Source: Entoloma clypeatum
Taxonomy: Eukaryota > Basidiomycota > Agaricomycetes > Agaricales > Entolomataceae
Assembly (NCBI GenBank): GCA_963565915.1
Contig: OY751496.1
Location: forward strand, 2,170,001 to 2,234,000
Direction of reading: 5' to 3'
Length of the DNA stretch: 64,000 nt
Every line of letters begins with the position of its first letter. The stretch's first letter is position 1. A program made the translations under genes and the position numbers. The notes beneath the pieces are model-generated. The model saw only the letters and a program-made list of their open reading frames with translations. It was not told the origin of the DNA and made no database searches. Below, in pieces: positions 31,354-42,656 of the stretch.

Positions 31354-34300
31354 CTAGTTTTTTATCAATCCGAAGTACGGGATAAACTTGGAAAAGAGGA
31401 TTTTTCCCAGATTCTTAGTTAAAAGGTCTGCAGGGTTGTTCACTCCTTCAATGAATTCGACCGTAATTATCCCTTCGGAGACTTTTTCTCTGACGAAGTG
31501 GAATCGCACGTCAATGTGCTTGGATCGTTTCTCAGTTACAGGGTTGGATGCGATGAAGACGGAGCCGTTGTTATCTCCGTAGATCGGTACTGATCCGATC
31601 TGCATTCCAAGTTCGGCAAGCATGCTTCTCAGCCATGTTGCTGCGCAACTGCAGTCTGATAGCGCCATATACTCTGCTTCTGTGGAAGAGAGGGCGATGG
31701 TCTTTTGCGCCGATGATACCCATGTCACTGCTCCAGACGCCAGTGATATGAAGAAGCCAGTGGTAGACCTCCTCGTGTTTTCATCTGACGCCCAGTCGGA
31801 GTCTGTGAATGCATAGATTCCTTTCCCTGAGTCACCATCATACATGATTGCGTAATTTTTTGTCGCTTTCAGATACCTGCAAATATCCCTAGCCACTTCT
31901 AAATGGCGTTTGGTGGGATTTGCAGAAAATTGCGACATTTTGATCACGGCAAAACAGATGTCTGGCCTTGTTCCAATCATCAGATATAGAAGTGATCCGA
32001 TGACGGATTGGTACTTTGATCGAAGTTCTGCATTGGGTTCATCTTCGGACATCATGGGTTTGTAGCCCGTAGGAAGTGGGGTATGGGTGGCGTTAGATTC
32101 GCTCATCCCCATTCGTTTGAGTATTTTCTCAAGGTAAGGTACTTGATCGATGAAGATACGTTTCCCGCGTTGCCTTATTTGGATAGAGAGAAATTCTTTC
32201 GGTTCCCCATCAGGCACAAGGTGCCCTAGGTCCCTACATTCCCATGTGGTCATGAAGGCCTTCTTTTTCTCTAGCGTATATTCCTGGTTTGTGCCGAGAA
32301 AAGCAGAGTCGTCGACATAGATGACGGCGATTACAATTTCCCCGCTGGTACTTTTGTGAATGAACACTCCCGCATTGGAGTGAAGCCGGACAAAGCCAAG
32401 CTTTTTCATGGAGGAATCAAGTTCCCTCCACCAGGCTAATGCGGCCTGCTTAAGTCCATCTAGAGCTTTGAATAGTTGGTACACGAGGTGTTCTTTCCCT
32501 TTTACTATGTAGCCCTCAGGCTGTCACATGTAAATGACTTCATGGAGCGTTCCATAGAGGAAGGCTGATGAGACGTCCAAAAGTGTCATGAACCACCCTT
32601 CAAGGGCTGTCAATGCCAGTATTAGTCGGACGGTTTCATATCTTACGACTGGTGAGAAGATCTGATCAAAGTCGATCCCTTCTACCTGTGAAAAGCCTTT
32701 TGCGACAAGGTGTGCTTTCAGACGCCCGTCGGACTTTTCGTTATAGACCCATTTGTTCCTTAGAGCTTTCCTCCCTGCAGGCAGGGGTACTAGCTCCGTG
32801 ATCACCCCGCGGCGTTTGAGCATGTCTAGCTCTTTACGTTCAGCCGCATACCAGTCTTCTTTATTTGGAAGAGGGTATATGTCTTTATGGGACATGTCGA
32901 CAATGCCAACTTGGACTGATATCGCCTCCATCAGGAGGTCATTCATCCATGCCGTTTGACCGCCCAATCTCCGTCTTCGATCTAATTTTTCAAGATCAGA
33001 CGCTGGAGTGTCTTCCCCATAGATGCTTCCTGGCATCTTCCGAACTCGTCGTTCCCTGATCGGTCGATCTGGTACTTGCTCGGGTTCCGGAGTGGGTACT
33101 CGCGGTTCGTCATCAGGCTCACTGGCAGGCAATTCGTTGTCTGATTCAGGTTGATCTTGTTCAATGGGAAGTGGGTCATGAGGTGTTTCGTTGTGACTGT
33201 CGTCGTCATTGCTGCCGGGAATGAGATCCTCAAACTCATCAGCCGGCTCTGGGTTTTCCATTTCTGGATGGTTTTCTGGCAAAGGGTTGATGTGGCATCT
33301 AGGGTACTTGCTTTCATCAAAGATAGCTTTTCCACCCATGAAAATCGTATTGGTCTCAGGATCCATGAAGCGGTATCCTTTGACCCCTGGTTTCGATCCG
33401 AGATAAATCATCAATCGGGATCTTGATTCCAGGGAGTTCCTACGTTTCTCCTTTGGGATATATACATATGCTTGACATCCAAATACTCTGATGCTGGACA
33501 TGTCGGGGATCTCATTGGTCACCCTGAAGTAAGGGGTTTTCCATTCAAGACGCTGCATGGGGGTTCTGTTATAGAGAAATGCTGCGTGTTCCAAACAGAA
33601 TTCCCACCACATAGGCGGTAAGCATGCATCGAAGCACAATGCCTGAGATTTTTCCCATAGTGTTCGATTGATCCTTTCTGCTCTACCATTCTGCTGGTGC
33701 TGATATGGGAGCGTGACGTCGATCAGAATTCCATGATCGGCAAGTACATCTTTGTATTCGTCAAATTCTCCACCTCCATCAACTCGCCACTTCTTAGGAG
33801 TAGCGGCAAATTGGTTCTGGATCATCGCAAGAAACTGTCTTAGTGCCGTGATAGCACCAGACTTTTTCCTAAGCAAGACGACCCAGACATGAGATGAAAA
33901 ATCGTCCAGAAACGTGAGGAAGTATTTGTACTTGTGGTACGATGCCGTGGATATCTGTTTCAGGTCTGAATGAATCAGGTCGAAGGGTTTGACAGCCCTC
34001 GTCATTGAATTGGGGTATGACTGATTCGGCATTTTCCCTTTGAGGCACCCCGTGCAGCTTTCCTGTGATTTCTCACGTACTAATGTCCTGGGTACTCCTT
34101 TGGTACTAGTGGGAATTTTATTAAGCGCCTGGTCATTTGGGTGGCCAAGACGTTTATGCCAGGTTTCAACAGTGATTTCGCTAGAGATCGCGTGGATTTG
34201 GTCATAGCGTATTTCAGTGTCTAACCAGTAAATGGTTTGTCCGATGAAATGAGGCGAAAACTGTATTTTGTTCAGCCCTTTAGAGATATTAATTTCTCCG

Positions 34301-36075
34301 CGCATTCCATCAACTTTGTAACCATGGTTAAGGAAGACGCCTAGGGACAATAGACGTGTGTCCATATCCGGAATATAAAATACCGGTCGTAGGAGATGGG
34401 TTTTAGTTTCCCCATTTAGGGTATGCCGTACTGGAACAGCCCCAACTCCGAGTATCTCCAGTTTCTTTCCCTTTGCAGCTGTTTGGACAAATCGCTTAGC
34501 CTTGAGAGGCCTGTAGTATGCAAAGTCCTTGAACTCATGGGTAAAGTGTAACGAGGCACCGGAGTCTAAGATCCATTGTGCGCGTTCTTTCTCCTTACAG
34601 TGTGTGCATGACGCAAAGTGCTTTGTATATTTTTTATATAGATCGCTGTCAATATGATCCATACATTCTGCACTAGTACTAGCTAATATTTTACACATCT
34701 GAAAGGAGGTGTTATTAGCTTTCCTTAATTGGTCAGATTCAGGAGAGGGAGATGACAAACCGTCAAGTTCAATAAGCCCATCTTCGAATTGATCTGGCCC
34801 CATTCGTTCCTGGTCGATGTCCATCATCTTCAGCGATTCTTCTATCGACGGGGCTATGCGACGCTGTTTAGCCGGCCTTTCGTCGATGTCAGGAATGATG
34901 GTATCTAGGATACGAAGGTTCGATCCAGAGGGTTGTGCGCCGATCTCTCGGGCGAGCTTTCGCACCCTTTCGTTCTTTTTCCACACTGACGGCTTTCCAG
35001 AAGGAAGCCCGGTGTACTGTGACGGAGGGGGGTTCATGCGTTGCAGGAGCGACTGCATTCTTGCGGAATCGGGCTGTGCGGTACTTGTCGTTTTCCCGCA
35101 ACCAGTGACGGTGGTGAAGGACGGTGCCGGATGAGGGGGGAAGTGAATGGCAGGAGCAACAAACTCAACTGTTTCTTCCACATGGTCGGACGTGTTGTCC
35201 ACATTGTTAGCGCTTTTCTTCTGATTGCGCCAGCGTCCCTTTCCCTTCTTCTTCTCAGAAGCGGTACTTGGGTCGGCCGAGTTAGGCTGCTCGTCAGCAT
35301 CGTTCTGCGAGGTACTCGGCTTCTGCTGCCTTTCCCATTTGGGGTCCTGCCCCTTTCGCTTTGTTCCGGAAATTTTCCGGGCCTGCTCATTGGACGCACG
35401 AGTAGACCCAACCGCATACTTGCGCCGGTATTCAGAGATGATGCTTTCGGCGACGGCTTTGTAGGTGAAATCGTCAGCGTCGTAGACCTGGAAAAGGGCG
35501 GTGGAGAGTGACGACCAGGCGTCGGGAATTGCATTGGCCAGGATCATTGCCTGCATCAGGTCGGGGATGACAAAGCTCGAATCGGCGAGCCGGGCGAAAA
35601 GAGACCCCAGGCGTTCAATTTCAGGCACTGGGTCGCGTCCAGACAGTTTGTAGGTGGCGGCGGCCTTGAAATCGCCGAAGATGACGGCCGGGGATACCTT
35701 GGAGTAGGCATCCTTTAGCGTTTTCCACGCGCCAAGTGCCGAGGTGCTGTCTTTGATGTGTCGCCTGATCGCCTCAGAGACTTTCAGACGGATCGCTCCA
35801 AGGGCTGTGTCGTCGTCCCTGATCCAAGCCTTTTCTTCCTTGCGGAAGCCGGGCTGGTCAACAGTGGTAACCAGCACAGGGGGGGCAGCAGCAGTGGCCC
35901 CAGGGGTGGAGACCGTGGTGGTGAAGTCGGCGATGACAGGGCGGGTGATATCGCCAGAAACAAGGCGCCAGACTCCTTGATGGAGGAGGTAGGACTTCAT
36001 CCTTTCGGCCCAGCTTTGGTAGTCAATGCCGTCGAAGACGACGATGGAGTCGAGGGCGGAGCGAGAGGTAGACAT
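31354..36075 (-). CDS. Copia-3 gag-pol polyprotein (one in-frame TGA)
   Basis: From ATG 36075 (MSTSRSALDSIVVFDG) a single frame runs to 31354, about 1,570 codons, interrupted once by TGA at 32524-32526. Order: UBN2-like gag (YQSWAERMKSYL); a basic linker (KKKGKGRWRNQKK) but no CCHC knuckle; protease WILDSGASLHF; pre-integrase HKRLGHPND ... CTGCLKGK; integrase Asp in DLIHSDL, Asp in WRVDGGGEF and Glu in NGRAERIN; RT with LLDVSSAFLYG and VIYVDDSAFL; RNase H FTDSDWASDE and SSTEAEYMAL. The TGA lies within RT between EVIYM and QPEGYIVKG, where Copia-2 has CAA (Gln). All other catalytic motifs are intact. Confidence 0.93.
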
Positions 36076-36424
36076 TGTAGATGAATCTAAAAAAGGGTTC
36101 CCAATCAGTGATGTGTTATGAATATGATTCAAGAAAACAATTAAATGATTCCTTATGACATATTCCCTTTAGGAATAGCGGTCACGGGAAAACCCTTTAT
36201 ATGTCAGAAACGTATGAGGTGCGATCAACGTTTCCACATGGAGTGTACTAGGTCAATCCCCTTAGGGACGTTTCATGACAGGTACTTGTCGTAATGATGT
36301 TCCCAGGTTCATATGTGAAGAAGTAAGACTCAGAACCTAGATCTTTCGATCGGTTCTTCGCCAGCCAGGGTAGAGTGGGCAGGTACTCGCTGTTGCCAGC
36401 GTTTCCCAAGTCCCTCTGCTATCC

Positions 36425-36437
36425 GGGGCCCATAACC
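36425..36437 (-). other. Copia-3 primer-binding site
   Basis: Same 13 bases as in Copia-2 (GGGGCCCATAACC on the plus strand), next to the LTR. Confidence 0.75.
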
Positions 36438-36739
36438 TGTTGAAGTTCCACCTGGGCGTTAGCCACAGATGTACTGAGCAACCAGCTACAGTGGAAGTAC
36501 TCTACATAACCGTTCTAGCCACTTACATGGTTTGGGAGGGGTGAGGCTGGTGTTGAGGCTGGTAAGAGCGATGGAGCTGGTTAAGAGTCAAGAGACAACT
36601 TGTTGATATTGACAGTTTCCTGGTCTTATATACCATACTACTGTTTGTACCAACCAAACAAGTATGTAATGAAGATATGTAAAGGTCACGTGATGTAATC
36701 TAATCTAATCTAATCTACGTGATGGGAAAAGTTTCAACA
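36438..36739 (-). repeat. 5' LTR of Copia-3
   Basis: 302 bp; lacks 7 bp (GAGAGCG) present in the partner LTR near 31080. Confidence 0.93.
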
Positions 36740-37107
36740 TCAAGGTCCTATCCAGAGGAATTGGCTCAACTTTGCAGCGATATATATATGTAACTCAACA
36801 CTTGACATGGAACCGAAGGTAAAATATGACCCCAGCTCTTCAAGATCTTGACTTTTGTATAATTGTCACATTTTGTGCAGCTAACTTTCTGTACCTCTAC
36901 TATTGTCTGGGGCATGTATTTTATTCATCAGAGGCTCGGGAAACCTGCATTAGATACATAAGTAGCTGGAAATGTAATATCAAGACAATCCGCAAAGTGT
37001 GGAAGATTTGTGAGACGAAATGAAGTCAAAAAATGGACTGTTAAAGCCAACACCCCTGTTAGATACCCCACCAGTGATAGTAGCTGTCGACCAGCCTAAT
37101 AAGGCTT

Positions 37108-39475
37108 AGTAAGTGGGCCTATTAGGTGTGAGGCGCTTGCACATAGAGAATTTGAACCCTGAGTTTAAATTTTAACTTGCTGTATTGTCTCCTTTGCCTG
37201 ATTGTCACACTTGACTATCCTGACCTTTTTTATGGTTGTGTCTTGTGTCTATGCCTCTACAAATGTATATTTCACTTGGATTATAATTGGACAGAGTTGC
37301 ACCTGAAAGATCTGCAATTTTTTCTTATTTCTGAGCACTTTTTGAGCCACAGAACGAGCCCTCCACCAAGAGTACAAAAATAGAATGGTCTCAACTATTC
37401 TACCATGTGTCACAATGCTCGATCTTGACATCCTAAGGCCCCAATGTGGATTGTGGTGCTGGGGGAGGTCAATCAGTGGGTGGTGCATCACTACATGGGT
37501 AAAATTTGACTGATGCATCACTGGGTTAACGATAGTAATCTGCGCGACTGCTAAAACACTGACCACGCCCGAGGCTTTTCCGAGTCGGGAATTTCGCGTC
37601 ATTCTCGGTGATTTATTTATTGGCGCATGTGCTCCGAGTCTATGGTACTTGCGGCACGGTTACGGCACTGGAAGCCATAATGATCATGCTGGCGATACCA
37701 TTTCAAAGATGTCTCAAGGTTATTCATAAGAGGCCTTTCCGAGACGGTCTTAAGTACCGAGGCGTGTTAAAGGTTAAAGCTGGAACATACCCTCGTTCAC
37801 TACTTGAGGCGAGCACAGAAGTCATTGCGGTAAGTCGGTCCTGAATTCCGAGGGATCAGAGTTAAAAAGCAAAAGCTGAAGGCTGTACTCTCGCTCATAA
37901 AGCGAGCGTAGTTGTTGGTGAGAGTTTCTTGGGCCACCGGGAAAGACTCACACAACGTACTACAAATACTCCCGCAATCGTCTGCTATACAAAGACTTTG
38001 ACTGGTCAACGCTGATTACGCGGGTCTTTTGGGCTAGTCGAGGGGTGAGGTCCCTCCGACATAAAACCGAGTGGGAACGGGTAGTGCCCAGTCCGATCGT
38101 GAGTAGCTGATGACACAATACGCAGTGCGCGGTGCGTGCGTATGCGATGTGAAAGGATAAAGCAAGGGCAAATGATGACAGTCCCGTGAATCGAAGCGGA
38201 AGTTTGCTTTCAGATAACAGCATGTTGCCAGCTTGGCAGCGTTCCGAGTCGGAAAGAATGGTTCTGCTTCGTGTGGACGGCCTCCATAGGACTTGTGAGT
38301 ATTCGTACGTGCAAATCAGGGAGAGATGGACTTATCAGCAAGTTGACGACTGTTAAACGTTGAACCGTCTGATCTTCTGATGCAACAGGCCTCAGGGTGA
38401 GCTACTTAGAAGGACTCCGAACCAAGAGTGTTATGTACCTGTACATACGAGAGAGAATCAGAATCGCGGCAGTCCTGGGCGGCGAGACAAAAACTCAGTC
38501 CATTCGGAGAAAGACAGCCATGATACCTCCGAGAAGGCCTGGGAAGGTTGGACAAGGACTGACACCGATGTATGTAGGACAAGGGCAGCTGCTGTTGGCA
38601 ACACGTGTTGATTCTTTATGTACTTAGACTTTTTGTGTCGGTCCCCCCCGGCAACAATTCAATATTTCCACCTGGTTATCCTAAATCCGGAGTTAGCAGG
38701 CGCATCATTTTGGCATCAGACCATGCGCAGCGCCACCTCCGTCCCCACGCCTCCGACTCCGATCTAAGGGGGCTGGGGGGTGGGGCGATGGTGAGGCGGC
38801 GGAGGAGCGCGACACAGGGAGGGGGGCGGCGACCATCGCCGTCACGCCAAACGCCTCCCTGGACCCGCCGCACTCCCACCGGGGCTCTTTTAGATGGTCG
38901 GGGATCGGAGTCAAATCGGAGCCCGAGGCGTAGGGAGGCAGGGTGGGAGGGGGCGTGAGAATGCGGCAGGAAAACGTCCAGCGTGAAATCTGAACGATGG
39001 TCATCAAGAGAAAGAGACGCCGTGACCGACCGAGGCGGGATTTGGTGTGCTTGAGTGGTGTCGTGGATGAAATCCGAACAACGATGGTCAACGTGATGGC
39101 GGCGGGCTCATCTTGAAGCTTGACCGCGTGGAAATATTGGAATTTGTCATCAGAGAAGGGACAGGTCAAAAACGAACACAAACCGACGGAATTTAGTCTC
39201 ATACCAGCAACGGTACTAGACGACATTGTGTCGCAGCGTATGTAAGAGAAAGCATCGGTTTTCCTTCCGCAATTACCGGTGCCACGGCCGGTTGACAACC
39301 AGGGTTGACGAGGGCAAGAGGATTATGTATTTTTAATTAAAGCAGCGTGGGACCTGGTCCAAATTGTCGGGTCGAAAGCACCAAAGCGGGAGATCGGAGA
39401 TTGAAGAAGGATATTTAACTGCCAAGCGTGGGGGAGGGAGAACATCGTATCATCTTGTATCACCAACCTATCGCC
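37108..39475. other. Non-coding transition from transposon island to gene-rich DNA
   Basis: No gene is supported. Composition changes from AT-rich (37.1-37.6 kb) to GC-rich (38.6-39.0 kb). Open frames at 38.7-39.3 kb are low-complexity Arg/Pro/Gly runs. A word TTCCGAGTCGG occurs near 37573 and 38242. TATTTAACT at 39412-39420 could be the TATA region of the following gene. Confidence 0.5.
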
Positions 39476-40744
39476 ATGTCTCCCCTCGACCACTTCCCCG
39501 AAGAACTCCTCGAGCGTATCCTCTCCGACGTCATCGCCGCCTCCTCCAACGACGAGCCCCGCCCCACCTGGCTCCGCTCCCCATCCTACCGCCCCGACTT
39601 CCGTCTTGCTCCCCTCCTCGTGTCAAAACAGTTCTCCCGCATTGCATTCCCGCTCTTCTACCACTCCATCAAAATACACACCCCGACCACCGCTCGTTTC
39701 CTCCGGCGCACCCTCGTCGAAAATCCCATTCATGCTTCCCAGATCCGCCAGCTCTCCGTCACAGGCATATGCGATGACGCTGCGGGCGTTCTGCAGCTTT
39801 GCGGGCCCTCTGTCAAAATGCTTGATGTGACCCTTGCACTGGAAGAAGAGTCCGGTGAATCCGGCACTGAGTCTCCTCGCGAGACGGAAAAGGAATTCGC
39901 AGAGGCTCTCAAGGGTCTGACAGGCGTACAGCACCTTACGCTGCGTAAACCGAATAATGTGTATCTGTCCCTTCGTCGGCCGAGGTACATCATCGCCGCT
40001 GTCGCCCACGCCATTCCTGCCTGGCCCGGCCTCGTAAGTCCGCTCGCCTGAATTATTTATTTGTTTCCACCTAAATTTTTACAATGTCAGGAATCAGCCA
40101 ATATTGCCTTCAAGCTCTCCGACGACACCCCCACCTCCCCGCAGCACACGTACATACCCGTCTTCCCGTCACTGCCTTTCTCCCTCCCTGCCTCGAACTC
40201 TCCTCCCTCTTCTCCGATTGCTGCGTCTGTACTGCCTCAATTCTCCTCCCCGGTGAAACGGTCTGCGCAGCAGCTCGGGCCCATTTCTGCCCTCACTCAC
40301 GCCCTGGCATTGGCTCCATGCCTCCATACCTTCGCGACGCACCTTCCGTCCGTATGGAACCTCGCCATCCTCACCGTCTCCTCCAACCCCCGCCTCGAGC
40401 GCATCATGCTCTCCTCTGCCGGCTCCCGGGGCTCCATCACTGGCATGAATGCCATCCTGGGCCTCGCCTCGCCGGTGCCACAGCACGGTCAAGGACAGCT
40501 GCAGGGCGGCATCGTCGGGACGGGCCTCTTCCTCATGGAGGCGAGGCGCCACACAAGGCTGACGGACCTCATCAAGGCGGGCACTTACATCATTCGCTCG
40601 AGAGCGCGGACCCTCGGGACTCCCGGGCGGAGTCCTGGGAGGGACGGACTTCCAAGTCCGCCTGGGAGCCCGGGGCCTTTTGCACTTGGGTTCGCGCTTG
40701 GGCTGGGAATCAGTGGTGTTGAGCAGGACAAGGAGAGAATGTAA
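39476..40744 (+). CDS. F-box-like protein
   Basis: Two exons (39476-40033 and 40091-40744) separated by a 57-nt GT-AG intron (GTAAGT ... GTCAG) give 403 residues. The start ATG is followed by SPLDHFPEELLERILSDV, a typical F-box opening, and APLLVSKQFSRIAFPLFYHSI completes the motif (about residues 3-65). F-box proteins hand substrates to SCF ubiquitin ligases. The rest is a Leu-rich fungal-type scaffold with a Pro/Ser-rich insert (SLPASNSPPSSPIAASV) and a low-complexity C-terminus (GRSPGRDGLPSPPGSPGPF). The substrate is unknown. TATTTAACT lies about 60 bp upstream of the ATG. Confidence 0.85.
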
Positions 40745-41345
40745 CCCTGACGGTTAATCGTTCTTCCTGGTCTCCCTTCCATTCCTTTTATCTCGTCTCT
40801 CCTTTTTCTGGACACTTTCTTCCCCGCTTCTTTTTGTTTATTCCGTCTTCGTTTCATGTCCATTCTTAATGCCCCCCACGGACAAGATGTACGATTAATT
40901 CCCTATACCCCCCTGCCATGTGCCTATACTATGATCACGATCATCACTACATATCATTCCTCCAGAAAACGCATATATCCAGTCATAAACACGCCTCATA
41001 CCATCATTCATCATCGGTTCGTCTCTCAGATACCACTTTCATTATACTTCACTCTCCCTGATCGAGAGCTGGCTTCTTGGATACCCTGTACATATATCAC
41101 CCAGGTTATCTTTCTCCACAGGTAGAGTATTTGATACCCACACCCCGCAGTCAATGTTGCCTCACATCTTTTTTTTTTTTCTTGAGACCGTAGTCTCTGA
41201 ACCATTTGAAAAATTATATCTAATAATATCTGACTAAAGACAATGAATGCAATGCATAACCGTTCGCATTGATTGTGATTCAACATGTACTTTTGTGAGC
41301 GAAACAACAGGAAGATGGCATTTTTTGTATTCCGGGATCAATCTG
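40745..41345. other. 3' flank and intergenic DNA
   Basis: Pyrimidine-rich downstream region of the F-box gene, with a T-run at 41169-41180. No gene seen. Confidence 0.5.
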
Positions 41346-41349
41346 ATAC

Positions 41350-42440
41350 GTGGTCCAGGTTTCTCTTGGCGTTGATGACCATCGAACTTGCTTTGTCCCT
41401 GGCCACGGTCAAGGTCGAGGCCTAGGGAAAGCTCGACAAACCTCGGATATTTGTGGCCCAGCCTCGCTTCTTCTTCCGTTGAAAGTTTTCGTCTCTTCGT
41501 TTCGATATGTTGGAGACAACAAAGGATTCAAGACTCGAAGATTAGGACCACGTCTGATTCTCGGAGTCCTTCCACACATTTGTGAATCTCTCGCAATGTC
41601 GCATGGGATCACCTTGGACGGCGAGTCAAAGTGAGTGCATTCAGTCTAGGCCCACTGCGGACGACGATCTGATAGATATCGCAGCCAGTTTCCCCCCGGT
41701 GTATGTCTTCGCATCGATACTGTGTCTTGGGAGCGCCGATGCATACGGTCTCAAGACTCTGAAGCCAGAAGCACGTCACGTCTTTTCCGACCGTTTTCAA
41801 GTTGTATCAAAAGTGAGTTCAGTCAGTCAGGCGCGATGCATATGTCTGATGTGGCTCTGACAGCGCTATGCCAACTTGTTGTTTCTTCTCCACGACCATC
41901 CTGCCAAATTGCGGTTTCAACACTGCAGGCCTTCGACCCTCTCACTTTTGTTTTTGCATATTCTCGTCCAAGGGAGTGGCGGTCGATGTGTGGATGAAGA
42001 TTCTAGCCTTTTAAGGCATGGCGATTTTTGGCCGATCGGATGCGATGGGTTTGAAACCACTCAAGGCAATGAGATGGTAAGTTTTCCCTTTTTCCCCCCT
42101 TGTTGGGTGCTGTAAGTAATGCGAATACGTCTTCCCCTTTCTAGGTATCGTTTGGTATCAAATGCTTGCTTTCTTCCCATCTTATTCTGGGTCGGACCAA
42201 GCTATGCATGTTATATAAAAGGGAATAGGGATTGCTGGTCTTTTTGAGCTTGTCCAATCCGGCAATCCCGTTCTTCTCTTCTGGGAAACCAGGGTGAGCT
42301 TGCGAACCTCATCACGGACTCTTCGTCTGACAGCTTTTACAGGGCCTCTTTCAAGGCTGCTGTGCAGGCGGTTACAATTTTTTATGACGATTACCCTTTG
42401 TATCGCGTGCGGATGACATTTGCAAATTTGATGTGCTGAC
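41350..42440 (+). pseudogene. Possible BTB-like gene remnant
   Basis: Several short frames have a protein-like look, with candidate introns (for example GTAAGT at 42076 to TTTCTAG near 42145). One piece, VYVFASILCLGSADAYGLKTLKPEARHVF (about 41701-41790; quoted as VYVFASIL and ADAYGLKTLKPEARHVF in parts), resembles the helix after fungal BTB domains (VYxLADKYGLKxLKxxAR). Another, AAVQAVTIFYDDYP (about 42355-42400), fits the C-terminal part of such proteins. I cannot assemble a continuous reading. It could be a decayed gene or coincidence. Confidence 0.22.
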
Positions 42441-42656
42441 GGAATCACGGGTCCTGCGTCCTGGTCCCCCTCCTGGAGCGGGCCCTGTTCTATACATCAC
42501 CCTTCCTGATGTCGGCACCATTTATGTTCTCCGATCTAATCCGGATGCAGGCAGCACACAGCCTTCAAAGGGGTGCCTGCTCTCCAGTTGAATCGATAAT
42601 GGACCTGAAGTTACCTCCCCCTTTTCAATTTGGCTTGCCCTTCTCATCCTTAGGAT

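Larger units (their letters stand above)
30967..36739 (-). mobile_element. Copia-3: nearly intact Ty1/Copia retrotransposon
   Basis: 5,773 bp on the minus strand with LTRs at 30967-31275 (309 bp) and 36438-36739 (302 bp). The LTRs differ by a 7-bp deletion and very few substitutions. Target duplication TCAAG (30962-30966; 36740-36744). PBS at 36425-36437 and a G-run purine tract at 31276-31282 on the element strand. The polyprotein is interrupted only by one TGA. It is younger than Copia-2 by LTR divergence. Confidence 0.96.
30398..37107. mobile_element. Inverted-repeat DNA element (about 0.93 kb) split by Copia-3
   Basis: About 50 bp at 30398-30447 (AGCCTAATAAGGCTGG ... ACTATCACTGGTGGGGT ... 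TAACAG) recur inverted at 37056-37107 with a few differences. Removing Copia-3 leaves 569 + 363 bp, too small for a transposase, so the element is non-autonomous. The outermost AGCC-AATAAGG-CT word is nearly palindromic. No clear target duplication was seen. An open stretch on the minus strand (30641-30934) is not recognised. Confidence 0.6.

Noticed and set aside
38705..39298. 197-codon minus-strand frame
   Set aside because: Low-complexity Arg/Pro/Ser/Gly from GC-rich DNA, overlapped by similar frames on the other strand, and no domain.
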